Shown here: piece by piece, positions 1-6,244 of the stretch
Position numbering within the stretch: position 1 is the stretch's first letter
Layout of the letters: every line of letters starts with the position of its first letter
NCBI GenBank assembly: GCA_003543115.1
Contig: DPJH01000029.1
Span: forward strand, 1 to 6,244
Origin: Candidatus Moraniibacteriota bacterium
Lineage (GTDB): Bacteria > Patescibacteriota > Minisyncoccia > Moranbacterales > UBA2206
Direction of reading: 5' to 3'
Length of the DNA: 6,244 nucleotides
Notes under the pieces: model-generated
The model's database searches: none
What the model was told of the DNA's origin: nothing
Seen by the model: only the letters and a program-made list of their open reading frames with translations
Translations under genes and position numbers: made by a program

Positions 1-1223
1 TAGCTCTAATTGCTGCTTTTTTATACGCTTTTTCATTCTGGGCCATCAATTTCAGCCGCATTTCTTTCCGTGCCAATATGCTCCCTTGCATTCTGGTTTT
101 TTCTTTTTATTTTCTTTTCAGAGGCCTTCGGACCAAAAAATGGATAGATTTTTCCATCGGAGGATTTATTTTCGGATTAGGCATGCATTCCTATATCGCT
201 TGGAGGATAGCCCCGCTTCTTCTTATTTTGATGGTCTTTTTCTTCATCCTATCCCGAAAGAATTTTTTGATGATTTATTGGAAACATATCATAACTTTTA
301 TCCTATTTTCCGCAATAGCAGCTTCTCCTATGTTTTGGACATTCTATCAGCATCCCGAATACCTGGAAGCCAGAGATTCAGTATCAATCTTTTCGCCCCA
401 AATCAACCAAGGAGAACCGGTGAAAACTTTTCTCAAGAGCTTATTTTTAAGCCTACAAAAATATAATTTTATCGGAGATATGAATTGGCGCCATAATTTT
501 CCTCCCTATCCCCTGCTAGATCAGCTGACCGGCTTACTGTTTATTTTGGGCTTGATAATATCATTCAGGCGATTTATAAAAAAAATCTGCATCTATGCCA
601 AACAAAAAACAAATGATTTGGATTTAGAAAGGTATTCTTTCTTAATCCTTTGGTTTTTCCTGATGCTTGCTCCTGAGTTTATGACAGGAGAAGGCAATCC
701 CCATGCCCTTCGGTCAATCGGAACTTTGCCGGTCGTTATCATATTTTCTGCCATAGGCTTTGAATATCTTTTTGAAAAGGCTAGAAGAAAATTTCCTGAC
801 AATAGAAATATCTTTAGAATCAGTATGGCAATATTGCTTTGTATCGCTGTTTTTAATACTCTTAAATATCATATTTTTTGGGCCAATAAAGAAAAGGTGG
901 GATATTCTTTCAATAAAAATGTGACTGACATGTATCGCTTTATTGAAACATTGCCCAAAGAGCAGGATAAATATGTCATAACCACGCATAATACGCTGAT
1001 AAAGCTTCCTATTTTCATTTTTACTTCTAAAGATGATTCCATTCATTATTTCTATCCCAATGAACTGGATAAAATCAATACGCCTGACCCTGAAAATTCA
1101 ATTTTCTTGTTTATGGAGAAAAACGAAGAAGCCATGAATTATATACAAAAAAAATACCCACAACTGGTTTTGGAAGAAAAAAATTATCCACTTGGAAGTA
1201 AATTTTATATTATAAAAAAATAA
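1..1223 (+). CDS. GT39/ArnT/PMT-like membrane glycosyltransferase, C-terminal part (5' end off window)
   Basis: The reading frame is open from base 3, 25 codons before the first ATG at 78. Those codons encode membrane-like sequence (FWAINFSRISFRAN), so the gene began before the window and ATG 78 is internal. The visible ~406 residues have several hydrophobic segments separated by short basic loops, then a soluble C-terminal tail from about base 900. Recognisable family features are the NFSRISFRAN segment followed by a membrane helix, the loop GDMNWRHNFPPYPLLDQLTG, and EGNPHALRSIGTLP before another helix. These resemble the ArnT/PMT-type glycosyltransferases common in CPR genomes. Such enzymes transfer a sugar from a polyprenyl-phosphate donor on the outer membrane face. 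The N-terminal acidic catalytic motif lies outside the window, so activity and substrate cannot be judged. The stop is one base before the next gene, which implies an operon. Family is fairly secure; acceptor unknown. Confidence 0.8.
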   Translation, partial: ALIAAFLYAFSFWAINFSRISFRANMLPCILVFSFYFLFRGLRTKKWIDFSIGGFIFGLGMHSYIAWRIAPLLLILMVFFFILSRKNFLMIYWKHIITFILFSAIAASPMFWTFYQHPEYLEARDSVSIFSPQINQGEPVKTFLKSLFLSLQKYNFIGDMNWRHNFPPYPLLDQLTGLLFILGLIISFRRFIKKICIYAKQKTNDLDLERYSFLILWFFLMLAPEFMTGEGNPHALRSIGTLPVVIIFSAIGFEYLFEKARRKFPDNRNIFRISMAILLCIAVFNTLKYHIFWANKEKVGYSFNKNVTDMYRFIETLPKEQDKYVITTHNTLIKLPIFIFTSKDDSIHYFYPNELDKINTPDPENSIFLFMEKNEEAMNYIQKKYPQLVLEEKNYPLGSKFYIIKK

Positions 1224-1224
1224 T

Positions 1225-3027
1225 ATGCAAAAAATTATCGAAAAAAACTACAAAATCATAATTCTCATACTACTGTCCTTTATATTTGTCGTTTCTGTCT
1301 TGAATGCTGGCAATGATTCCCTAATTTATGATGAAGCGGCGCATATCCCGGCCGGATACTCCTATCTTGTCGCTCATGACATGCGTCTTAATCCGGAGCA
1401 TCCTCCTCTTCTTAAGGATCTTTCCGCTCTTCCGCTTCTTTTTATCCAGCCCAAATTTGATATCGCTGCTGATTTCTGGACCAAGGACAATGCCGATGCC
1501 AGCCAGTGGAACGCCGGAAAAAGTTTTCTTTTTGCCTCTGGCAATAATGCCGATCAAATAATTTTCTGGTCCCGTCTTCCGATTATTCTCATTTCTCTTC
1601 TTTTAGGATTTTTTATTTTCAAGTGGACTCGCGAATTGGCTGGCGTTACAGCAGGAATTTTTGCCCTGACTCTCTATAGTTTCGATCCTAACATTTTGGG
1701 ACACAATCATTTTGTCACTACCGACATTGGAATTGCCGCCTTCATCACTTTTGCTTTTTATTATTTTTTACGCTTCATAAAGGAGCCCACGAAGAAAAAT
1801 GTATTTTTGGCCGGAATTTTTCTAGGGCTTGTTCAGTTGGTCAAATTTTCATCCGTCTTGGCTTTTCCTGTCTTTGGTCTGATTATTTTGCTCTATCCGC
1901 TTATAAAGATGCATGGGCACAAAAGCCGCCTTCACTGCCTGGGAGAATATCTAGCTAAGGGATTCTTGGTTTTTTTAATTTCTTTTGTTGTGGTTTATGT
2001 TTTCTATTTTTTCAACACCTATCAAATGCCGCAAGAAAAGCTGCCAGAAATCATAAACCATTATTTCAAGCCCTATGACACTCGGCCGATCAATGTTTAC
2101 GCCAGGGAAGCTCTTTTTTGGATGAATGGAAGAGAAGCCCTCATGCCTATGGCTGATTATCTTTTTGGAGTAGCCAGAGTGTTTCAAAGAGTTGCTGGGG
2201 GCAATATTACATATTTCTTGGGTGAAATCAGCACTCAGGGATTTCTTTCGTACTTTCCTGTCATATTCCTCATAAAAGAGCCTTTGTCCCTCATATTTCT
2301 GATTGTTTTTTCTTTAGCTATTTCAATTTTTGCTATCATAAAAACAACCATCAATGAACCAAGAAAAATCATACATTTCATACATTATTTGCGAACGCAA
2401 GTCATTGAATTCTCCATGCTGCTTTTTATAGCTATCTATGCATCAACCAGCATAACCGGAAGACTCAATATCGGACTGCGCCATCTCCTGCCTATCTTTC
2501 CTTTTATATACATTCTTGTCAGTATCGGGATTTTTAGATTTATCAGAAAAACTCATCACATTAACAAATATATTGTTTATACCATACTCATCGCAACTCT
2601 TGGCATACTCATATCCGGAACACTCTCCAGCTACCCCTACTATACTTCTTATTTCAACAGTCTGGGCGGAGGACCGACCCAGGGTTACAAATTTGCTACT
2701 GACTCCAATGCTGATTGGGGCCAAGACCTAAAGCGCTTAAAAATATTTCTTGAAGCTCATCCCGAGATAACGAAAATAAAAATCGACTATTTCGGAATGG
2801 CTGATTTGGATTATTATATTCCGGGACGATATGAGAAATGGTGGGCCTCAAAGCGCCCGATCGAACCAGGTTGGTATGCTATCTCCGCCCTATTCTTACA
2901 AGAAGGAATTTATGATCAAAAAAAATCCGATTCGGAATCTTACCGCTGGCTAAAAAATAAAAAGCCGCTCTACCAAGTCGGCACATCCATTCTTATTTAT
3001 CATATCGTGCCTCAAAAAGATAAATAA
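1225..3027 (+). CDS. GT39/ArnT/PMT-like membrane glycosyltransferase, complete
   Basis: This 600-residue polytopic membrane protein starts one base after the preceding stop. A first helix (about 10-28) is followed by an extracytoplasmic loop with the GT39-type acidic motif YDEAAH (D36, E37) and the LNPEHPPL motif (56-63). A second acidic site, HNHFVTTD (D167), precedes the next helices. Further membrane segments lie around 170-182, 193-226, 245-263, 340-372, 396-410, 418-438 and 449-466. LRHLLPIFPF (418-427) is another family-like motif. The C-terminal ~130 residues are soluble and include DSNADWGQDLKRLK (493-506) and a Tyr/Trp-rich region. The family moves sugars from polyprenyl-phosphate carriers to lipids or proteins outside the membrane. 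The intact DE motif and full length suggest an active enzyme; donor and acceptor are unknown. No clear Shine-Dalgarno precedes the ATG, so translation may be coupled to the upstream gene. Confidence 0.85.
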   Translation: MQKIIEKNYKIIILILLSFIFVVSVLNAGNDSLIYDEAAHIPAGYSYLVAHDMRLNPEHPPLLKDLSALPLLFIQPKFDIAADFWTKDNADASQWNAGKSFLFASGNNADQIIFWSRLPIILISLLLGFFIFKWTRELAGVTAGIFALTLYSFDPNILGHNHFVTTDIGIAAFITFAFYYFLRFIKEPTKKNVFLAGIFLGLVQLVKFSSVLAFPVFGLIILLYPLIKMHGHKSRLHCLGEYLAKGFLVFLISFVVVYVFYFFNTYQMPQEKLPEIINHYFKPYDTRPINVYAREALFWMNGREALMPMADYLFGVARVFQRVAGGNITYFLGEISTQGFLSYFPVIFLIKEPLSLIFLIVFSLAISIFAIIKTTINEPRKIIHFIHYLRTQVIEFSMLLFIAIYASTSITGRLNIGLRHLLPIFPFIYILVSIGIFRFIRKTHHINKYIVYTILIATLGILISGTLSSYPYYTSYFNSLGGGPTQGYKFATDSNADWGQDLKRLKIFLEAHPEITKIKIDYFGMADLDYYIPGRYEKWWASKRPIEPGWYAISALFLQEGIYDQKKSDSESYRWLKNKKPLYQVGTSILIYHIVPQKDK

Positions 3028-3058
3028 AGAAACTTATCATATAAGGCTTTGGCTTAGA

Positions 3059-3074
3059 AATATTTAAAAATATT
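3059..3074. terminator. possible weak AT-only hairpin between convergent genes
   Basis: The 45-base gap between the converging genes (3028-3072) holds AATATT-TAAA-AATATT, a perfect 6-bp dyad. On the + strand it is followed by a T-rich stretch (about 3079-3090). A second small dyad, CTTAT-CAT-ATAAG, lies at 3033-3045. Both stems are short and AT-rich, so they would be weak as intrinsic terminators and could occur by chance in such AT-rich DNA. The position is where a terminator for the left operon would be expected. The dyad touches the stop codon of ftsQ. Nothing else is visible in this gap. Confidence 0.22.
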
Positions 3075-4077
3075 ATCTATTTTTCTTTTTATTATTTTCT
3101 TTTTTAGTCTCCCCTGTTTTTGCTTCAATTTCAGGATTTTCCGCATCGGTATCGCTGTTTTCCTCCGCATTATCTCTCAATTTATAATAAACCTTGTCAG
3201 CCAGCCTCACGTCTACATATTCCAAGTCCTTTAATTGCTCTTCTGTAATGCTGTTTTTAAGCACTGTTTTTAACATTTCCATCCCTTCCTTAGCTCCTAA
3301 TTGGTAATTAAAATATATCTTCCAGCCGCGTTCAGTCTCTACGCGCAAATCACCGGAAACAAGAATGGGGGTAAAAAAAATATTTTTCACTATGATATCA
3401 TTCAAATCCAATTGATTTTTGACATCTTGCGCAAACTGGATGAAATTCGGTTCCATAAAAAAACCATCCGTCTCGATTTCCTTATTGCTTTCATCATTCA
3501 GAATAATCGAATTATTTTCTCCTAATTTCCCCTGGTTAAAATCAGCTTTGGCAAAAATTTTTCCTTCTTCATCCACCACAAAGCACTCCCCCTTAACGCA
3601 ATATACCAGCATTGATTTTCTTTCATGCACTTTAACCATCAGCTTATTGGGAAATTTTTTGCTAATTTTCAAATCCCTGATTATTTTATAATTTTCCCGC
3701 AAATCATCTTCAGCCGATTGGCTATTGAAGAATATAAGATTGTCTCTGCTAAAAGCACCGACGATCTTTCCTTTCATTTTAGAAGAAATATTTTCACTGA
3801 GTTCTTGTTTGGAAAGAGTTTCCAGCCCGGAAATCTCCACTTCATTTACCGCTAAAAATCTGGAGAAAAACAAAATATAAATCGTTACGCCAAAAAAAAC
3901 CAATAGGAGGATCCAAGTAGCAATTTTCATATAAAAAGAATTTGTCCTGCAGATTGTTTTTGTTTTTTTCTTGCTTACAATAACTTTTCTGCATGCATAG
4001 GGTTTAGGAAGTTCACGCACCACCTTGCTTTTCTTTTTATTCTGATTATTTGATCCTTTTTTGAAAAAATTGAACAT
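3073..4077 (-). CDS. ftsQ: FtsQ/DivIB-type cell division protein with POTRA domain
   Basis: A 334-residue bitopic membrane protein. Residues 1-49 form a Lys-rich cytoplasmic tail. One transmembrane helix spans about 51-72 (ATWILLLVFFGVTIYILFFS). A POTRA-like domain follows immediately (about 75-150), beginning FLAVNEVEISGLETLSKQEL and ending KISKKFPNKLMVKVHERK. The beta domain runs to about 302 and ends with LEYVDVRLADKVYYKLR, typical of FtsQ. The last ~32 residues are a hydrophilic Glu/Asn/Lys-rich tail. FtsQ/DivIB links early and late divisome proteins, usually with FtsL and FtsB, and acts outside the membrane at the septum. The start 4 bases after the delta' stop keeps the cytoplasmic tail; Met50, at the edge of the helix, is a less likely alternative. 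No Shine-Dalgarno is seen. It is last in its transcription unit, with no ftsA, ftsZ or mur genes visible beside it. Two cysteines (C160, C165) lie in the extracytoplasmic domain. Confidence 0.86.
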   Translation of the reverse strand: MFNFFKKGSNNQNKKKSKVVRELPKPYACRKVIVSKKKTKTICRTNSFYMKIATWILLLVFFGVTIYILFFSRFLAVNEVEISGLETLSKQELSENISSKMKGKIVGAFSRDNLIFFNSQSAEDDLRENYKIIRDLKISKKFPNKLMVKVHERKSMLVYCVKGECFVVDEEGKIFAKADFNQGKLGENNSIILNDESNKEIETDGFFMEPNFIQFAQDVKNQLDLNDIIVKNIFFTPILVSGDLRVETERGWKIYFNYQLGAKEGMEMLKTVLKNSITEEQLKDLEYVDVRLADKVYYKLRDNAEENSDTDAENPEIEAKTGETKKENNKKKNR

Positions 4078-4081
4078 TTTT

Positions 4082-4957
4082 TTATATTTTTAGAAACAAA
4101 TTTTCTAAAATTAGCTTTGCATTTGCATTTGTTTCCCGCAATTTTATAATTTCTGTTGAAATTTCCTCGATTGTTCTCAAGGCCCTGCTTGCAGAAAGAT
4201 TTTTTATTCTTGCCTCTCCTAACATTGCTTTTCGCAAAAAGATCATCCAAATATCCATTTTTTTCAGCAAATCAGCCACATCCTTGCTCCATGTTTCGGC
4301 TAAAGCGAATTTCTCTCCGATGCTGCCGCCCAAAATCAATAAGAAGCCTTTTTTTGCCTCTCGCATGTATTCCAGCTCTTGCGCATTGATTAAAAAACTA
4401 TGAGCCATCTCAGCCCTTCCAGCTGACCAAAAAACTATTTCTTCTACGTCGCCTATATTGCCGACATTTATCCTTATTTCACTTTCGCTCATCAATCCCA
4501 GTTTGATTTTTTGACAACGCGAAACTATGGTAGCCAGTATTTTCTTTTCATTATGGGACACCAAAATTATTACGACTTTTTTATTAGGCTCTTCCAATGT
4601 TTTCAGAAGAGCACTTTGGGAAGTGAGATTGAGTCTTTCCGCTTCATTGATCACAACCGCCTTATATCCCCCTCCCGCTGAAGTCAGGCTTAATTTGTGC
4701 TGCAAATCCCTGATAGCCTCTATTTTAATATCTTTTTTTTTCACGATTCCATTCTTTTCTTCTATTTCAGGGCCGATTAAAATCAGGTTAGGATTTATTC
4801 CTCCCTTATCGCCAACCATTTTCTTAGCAAAAAGCATGGCCGCTTTGAATTTTCCCACTCCTTGCGGACCGAGAAACAAGTAGGCATTTGCAATTTTCCC
4901 TGAATCAGCTATTCTTTCCAACAGCTTTGCTGTTTTTCTATTTCCAATCATATCCAT
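4082..4957 (-). CDS. holB: DNA polymerase III delta' subunit (clamp loader)
   Basis: A 291-residue AAA+ protein of the DnaX/HolB type. In order: NAYLFLGPQGVGKF (24-37, P-loop region), IEAIRDLQHKLSL (79-91), YKAVVINEAERLN (98-110, Walker B position), SQSALLKTLEEPN (113-125), a sensor-1-like IILVSHN (130-136) and VSRCQKIKL (145-153), the clamp-loader SRC motif. A helical C-terminal collar-like region ends in NANAKLILENLFLKI, typical of delta'. The subunit sits in the clamp loader that places the sliding clamp on primed DNA. It lacks the four-cysteine zinc module usual between P-loop and Walker B: the only Cys is C148 of the SRC motif. The P-loop Lys is followed by Phe, not Ser/Thr, and Walker B has Asn for Asp. 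This favours delta' over a catalytic tau/gamma subunit. The ATG at 4957 lies 4 bases after the GT4 stop; Met3 (4951) is an alternative start. No Shine-Dalgarno is seen. Confidence 0.88.
   Translation of the reverse strand: MDMIGNRKTAKLLERIADSGKIANAYLFLGPQGVGKFKAAMLFAKKMVGDKGGINPNLILIGPEIEEKNGIVKKKDIKIEAIRDLQHKLSLTSAGGGYKAVVINEAERLNLTSQSALLKTLEEPNKKVVIILVSHNEKKILATIVSRCQKIKLGLMSESEIRINVGNIGDVEEIVFWSAGRAEMAHSFLINAQELEYMREAKKGFLLILGGSIGEKFALAETWSKDVADLLKKMDIWMIFLRKAMLGEARIKNLSASRALRTIEEISTEIIKLRETNANAKLILENLFLKI
4088..4110 (-). repeat. 9-bp inverted repeat at the holB/ftsQ junction
   Basis: TTTTAGAAA (4088-4096) and TTTCTAAAA (4102-4110) form a perfect 9-bp dyad around a 5-base loop. It lies inside the last codons of holB and ends 10 bases before the ftsQ ATG on the transcribed strand. 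In the mRNA it would place a hairpin just upstream of the ftsQ start, where no Shine-Dalgarno is present. The stem is AT-rich, so stability is modest and any regulatory role is inference. It could also be a by-product of the AT-rich codons used here. Confidence 0.4.
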
Positions 4958-4961
4958 TTAA

Positions 4962-6080
4962 TTAATTTTTGCTTATATAATCCTTAATTTTTGATATAAA
5001 CTTTTCCTTGCTGAATTCTTGCGCTCTCATCCGGATAACTTCTCTGTCATATCCATTTTCGTTCTCGATAAGCCTCCTGACTCCATCAGCAATCACCTCT
5101 GGAGTAGCTGCATCAAAAAATTCTCCGGTCTTTCCCTCAATAACAATCTCCTTGGCTCCCCCTTTTTGAATAGCCAGAACCGGCACGCCATGTGCCATTG
5201 CTTCCACGCAGGAAATTCCGAAATCATCCACTCCCGCAAAAATAAATCCGCGCGCTCCGATATAGTACTTTTCAATTTCTTCATCGGATTTATAGCCTAG
5301 AATTTTTACATTTTTTTCAGCAATGCTTTGCAAATATTTTTTCTGCTGGCCCTCTCCGATCACTATAAGCGGCAATCCCAGTTTGTTGAAAGCCTCTATT
5401 GCGGCATCGATTTTTTTATAAGGAGACAACCTTGAAACAATCAGAAAATGTTTCTTTTCTTCCGATGGAACGCAAGCTAACTCATCCTTCATATCCGCCT
5501 CAACGCAGGCAGGCGGATAAATTACCATGCTTTCTCTTCCGTAATATTTTTTTATTCTATTTTGCGTGTATTTTGAATTAGCTATCAGAAAATCCGGCCT
5601 ATCCGCAGCTGTCCGATCCCACAGGCGTATATAATTAAGAAAAAATCTGGCAAACAAGTTAATTGCCTTTGATCTTTTTTGCTGGATCAAATATTGTTCA
5701 TTCGCATCCCAAGCAAAACGTATGGGACTATGGACATATGAAATATGCACAGTATTAAGCCTTGTTACGATGCCTTTTGTCCAAGCCCCAGAACTGCTGA
5801 TTACCAGATCAAAATCACGAAGATCAAAAGTCTCCGGAGCGATCGGTATAAAAGGAAGGAGCCATTTTTTCCTTCTTTTCAAAAATCTGGGGAAGTTTTG
5901 CAGAAATGAAACATGTATTATCTTATCAGAAAATCTTCCCTTCATTGATTCTTTATCATAAAGCAATGTATAAATCGGTGCCTCTGGAAAAATTTCGCAA
6001 AGCACGCCCAACACTCTCTCTGCCCCGCCCAAATCAGTCAGAAAATCATGCACAATAGCCACCTTTGGTTCTTTTTTCAT
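4962..6080 (-). CDS. GT4-family (GT-B fold) glycosyltransferase, mannosyltransferase-like
   Basis: A 372-residue cytoplasmic enzyme with two Rossmann-like halves. The N-terminal half opens with KVAIVHDFLTDLGGAERVLG (6-25), whose glycine-rich GGAER loop is typical of GT4. HISYVHSPIRFAWD (112-125) and FLIANSKYTQNRI (164-176) are further family motifs. The nucleotide-sugar-binding half has VSRLSPYKKID (215-225; R217, K222/K223), IGEGQ (241-245) and VDDFGISCVEAMAHGVPVLA (284-303). In the EX7E motif the first Glu is replaced by Asp (D285); the second, E293, is present. Such enzymes transfer a sugar from a nucleotide donor to a lipid-linked or polysaccharide acceptor. Resemblance to WbaZ-type O-antigen mannosyltransferases is from memory, so the donor sugar is uncertain. 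The ATG overlaps the recombinase stop (ATGA), implying translational coupling, and no Shine-Dalgarno is seen. A GC-rich inverted repeat lies within codons 188-197. Confidence 0.87.
   Translation of the reverse strand: MKKEPKVAIVHDFLTDLGGAERVLGVLCEIFPEAPIYTLLYDKESMKGRFSDKIIHVSFLQNFPRFLKRRKKWLLPFIPIAPETFDLRDFDLVISSSGAWTKGIVTRLNTVHISYVHSPIRFAWDANEQYLIQQKRSKAINLFARFFLNYIRLWDRTAADRPDFLIANSKYTQNRIKKYYGRESMVIYPPACVEADMKDELACVPSEEKKHFLIVSRLSPYKKIDAAIEAFNKLGLPLIVIGEGQQKKYLQSIAEKNVKILGYKSDEEIEKYYIGARGFIFAGVDDFGISCVEAMAHGVPVLAIQKGGAKEIVIEGKTGEFFDAATPEVIADGVRRLIENENGYDREVIRMRAQEFSKEKFISKIKDYISKN
5492..5519. repeat. GC-rich 28-base inverted repeat inside the GT4 gene
   Basis: TATCCGCCT (5492-5500) and AGGCGGATA (5511-5519) are perfect 9-base inverted arms around the 10-base loop CAACGCAGGC. 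The loop's last four bases repeat the start of the right arm (AGGCAGGC). Seventeen of 28 bases are G or C, well above the AT-rich surroundings. On the coding strand it encodes YPP-ACVEAD (188-196), with no frameshift. The YPP part is a motif usual in GT4 enzymes, so one arm can be explained by protein conservation; the rest cannot. It may be one copy of a dispersed palindromic repeat, but one copy alone cannot show this. Confidence 0.6.
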
Positions 6081-6244
6081 AATGGACTTTTGATGTTTTT
6101 TATTGCCGGATTAGTCACTTTAGTATAAATCTGCGTTGTTCTAATATTAGCATGGCCCAGCAGTTCTTGCACATACCGGACATCCACTCCATTTTCCAGC
6201 AGATGCGTGGCAAAGCTATGCCGGAGCGAATGGAAAGTCGCTTC
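6077..6244 (-). CDS. Tyrosine recombinase/integrase (XerC/D-like), C-terminal 55 residues; 5' part off window
   Basis: The last 55 codons of a - strand gene are visible, in frame to the window edge and ending in TGA at 6077-6079. Numbered from the edge, the segment has HSLRHSFATHLL (5-16), which gives catalytic H5 and R8, then ELLGHAN (27-33) with the second catalytic His, H31, and TTQIYTKV (36-43) with the nucleophile Tyr Y40. The spacing from H31 to Y40 matches XerD-type enzymes (GH...TTQIYTHV), so the visible catalytic residues are intact. The end, NIKSPL, is also found in Xer-like/integron-type bacterial integrases. These enzymes cut and rejoin DNA at specific sites through a 3'-phosphotyrosine link. 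Whether this is the housekeeping chromosome-dimer resolvase or an element integrase cannot be told from the fragment. Its stop overlaps the GT4 start by ATGA, which suggests one transcript. Confidence 0.88.
   Translation of the reverse strand, partial: EATFHSLRHSFATHLLENGVDVRYVQELLGHANIRTTQIYTKVTNPAIKNIKSPL

Noticed and set aside
78..80. ATG at 78 as the true start of the first gene.
   Set aside because: The frame is open back to the window edge and the upstream codons encode membrane sequence in keeping with the family, so this Met is internal.
86..466. A 126-codon + strand frame overlapping the first glycosyltransferase.
   Set aside because: The alternative frame has clear GT39-like membrane segments and motifs and continues to the next gene; this one has neither.
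714..1046. A 110-codon - strand frame opposite the first glycosyltransferase.
   Set aside because: It is the reverse shadow of a supported gene, with no recognisable domain.
3028..3072. A small RNA or promoter in the convergent intergenic gap.
   Set aside because: Only 45 bases are available between two convergent genes; no -10/-35 pair or stable structure is visible beyond short AT dyads.
3975..4250. A 91-codon - strand open frame rich in Lys and Cys across the holB/ftsQ junction.
   Set aside because: It lies wholly in another frame of two well-supported genes and shows no domain; its Lys/Cys content follows from AT-rich codons read out of frame.
4527..4883. A 118-codon + strand open frame opposite holB.
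   Set aside because: It is antisense to the conserved core of delta' (P-loop to SRC motif), whose coding constraint explains the open frame; no family resemblance.
6077..6079. TGA read as glycine (recoded CPR code) at the end of the recombinase.
   Set aside because: The stop falls right after NIKSPL, where the family normally ends, and overlaps the next start codon; read-through would give sequence unlike the family and soon meet further TGA codons.

Overview
The window is a gene-dense, AT-rich bacterial segment with six protein-coding genes. The first and last run off the window edges. No rRNA, tRNA, CRISPR array or insertion sequence is visible. The largest stretch without a gene is 45 bases, between the two convergent gene blocks. 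The layout, the near absence of Shine-Dalgarno sequences at the visible starts, and the style of the glycosyltransferases and FtsQ suggest a Patescibacteria/CPR-type genome, for example a Parcubacteria lineage. This is inference from protein style, not a tested placement. TGA ends the recombinase exactly where its family normally ends, which argues for the standard bacterial code and against the CPR groups that read TGA as glycine.

Left block, + strand (1-3027): two tandem multi-membrane GT39/ArnT/PMT-like glycosyltransferases, one base apart and so probably co-transcribed. The first lacks its N-terminal catalytic part because the window starts inside it. The second is complete. Both are expected to use polyprenyl-phosphate-linked sugars at the outer face of the membrane.

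Right block, - strand (6244 down to 3073): a four-gene run that reads as one transcription unit. It consists of the C-terminal end of a tyrosine recombinase, a GT4-family glycosyltransferase overlapping it by ATGA, a DNA polymerase III delta' (clamp-loader) subunit 4 bases later, and an FtsQ/DivIB-type division protein 4 bases after that. The unit thus mixes DNA recombination, surface glycan synthesis, replication and cell division. The GT4 gene and the two GT39 genes together suggest surface glycan or glycoprotein synthesis.

I see no clearly new biological system. The points most worth checking are a GC-rich 28-base inverted repeat inside the GT4 coding sequence, the recombinase coupled to housekeeping genes, a delta' subunit that lacks the zinc module and has degenerate ATPase motifs, and a perfect 9-bp hairpin just before the ftsQ start.
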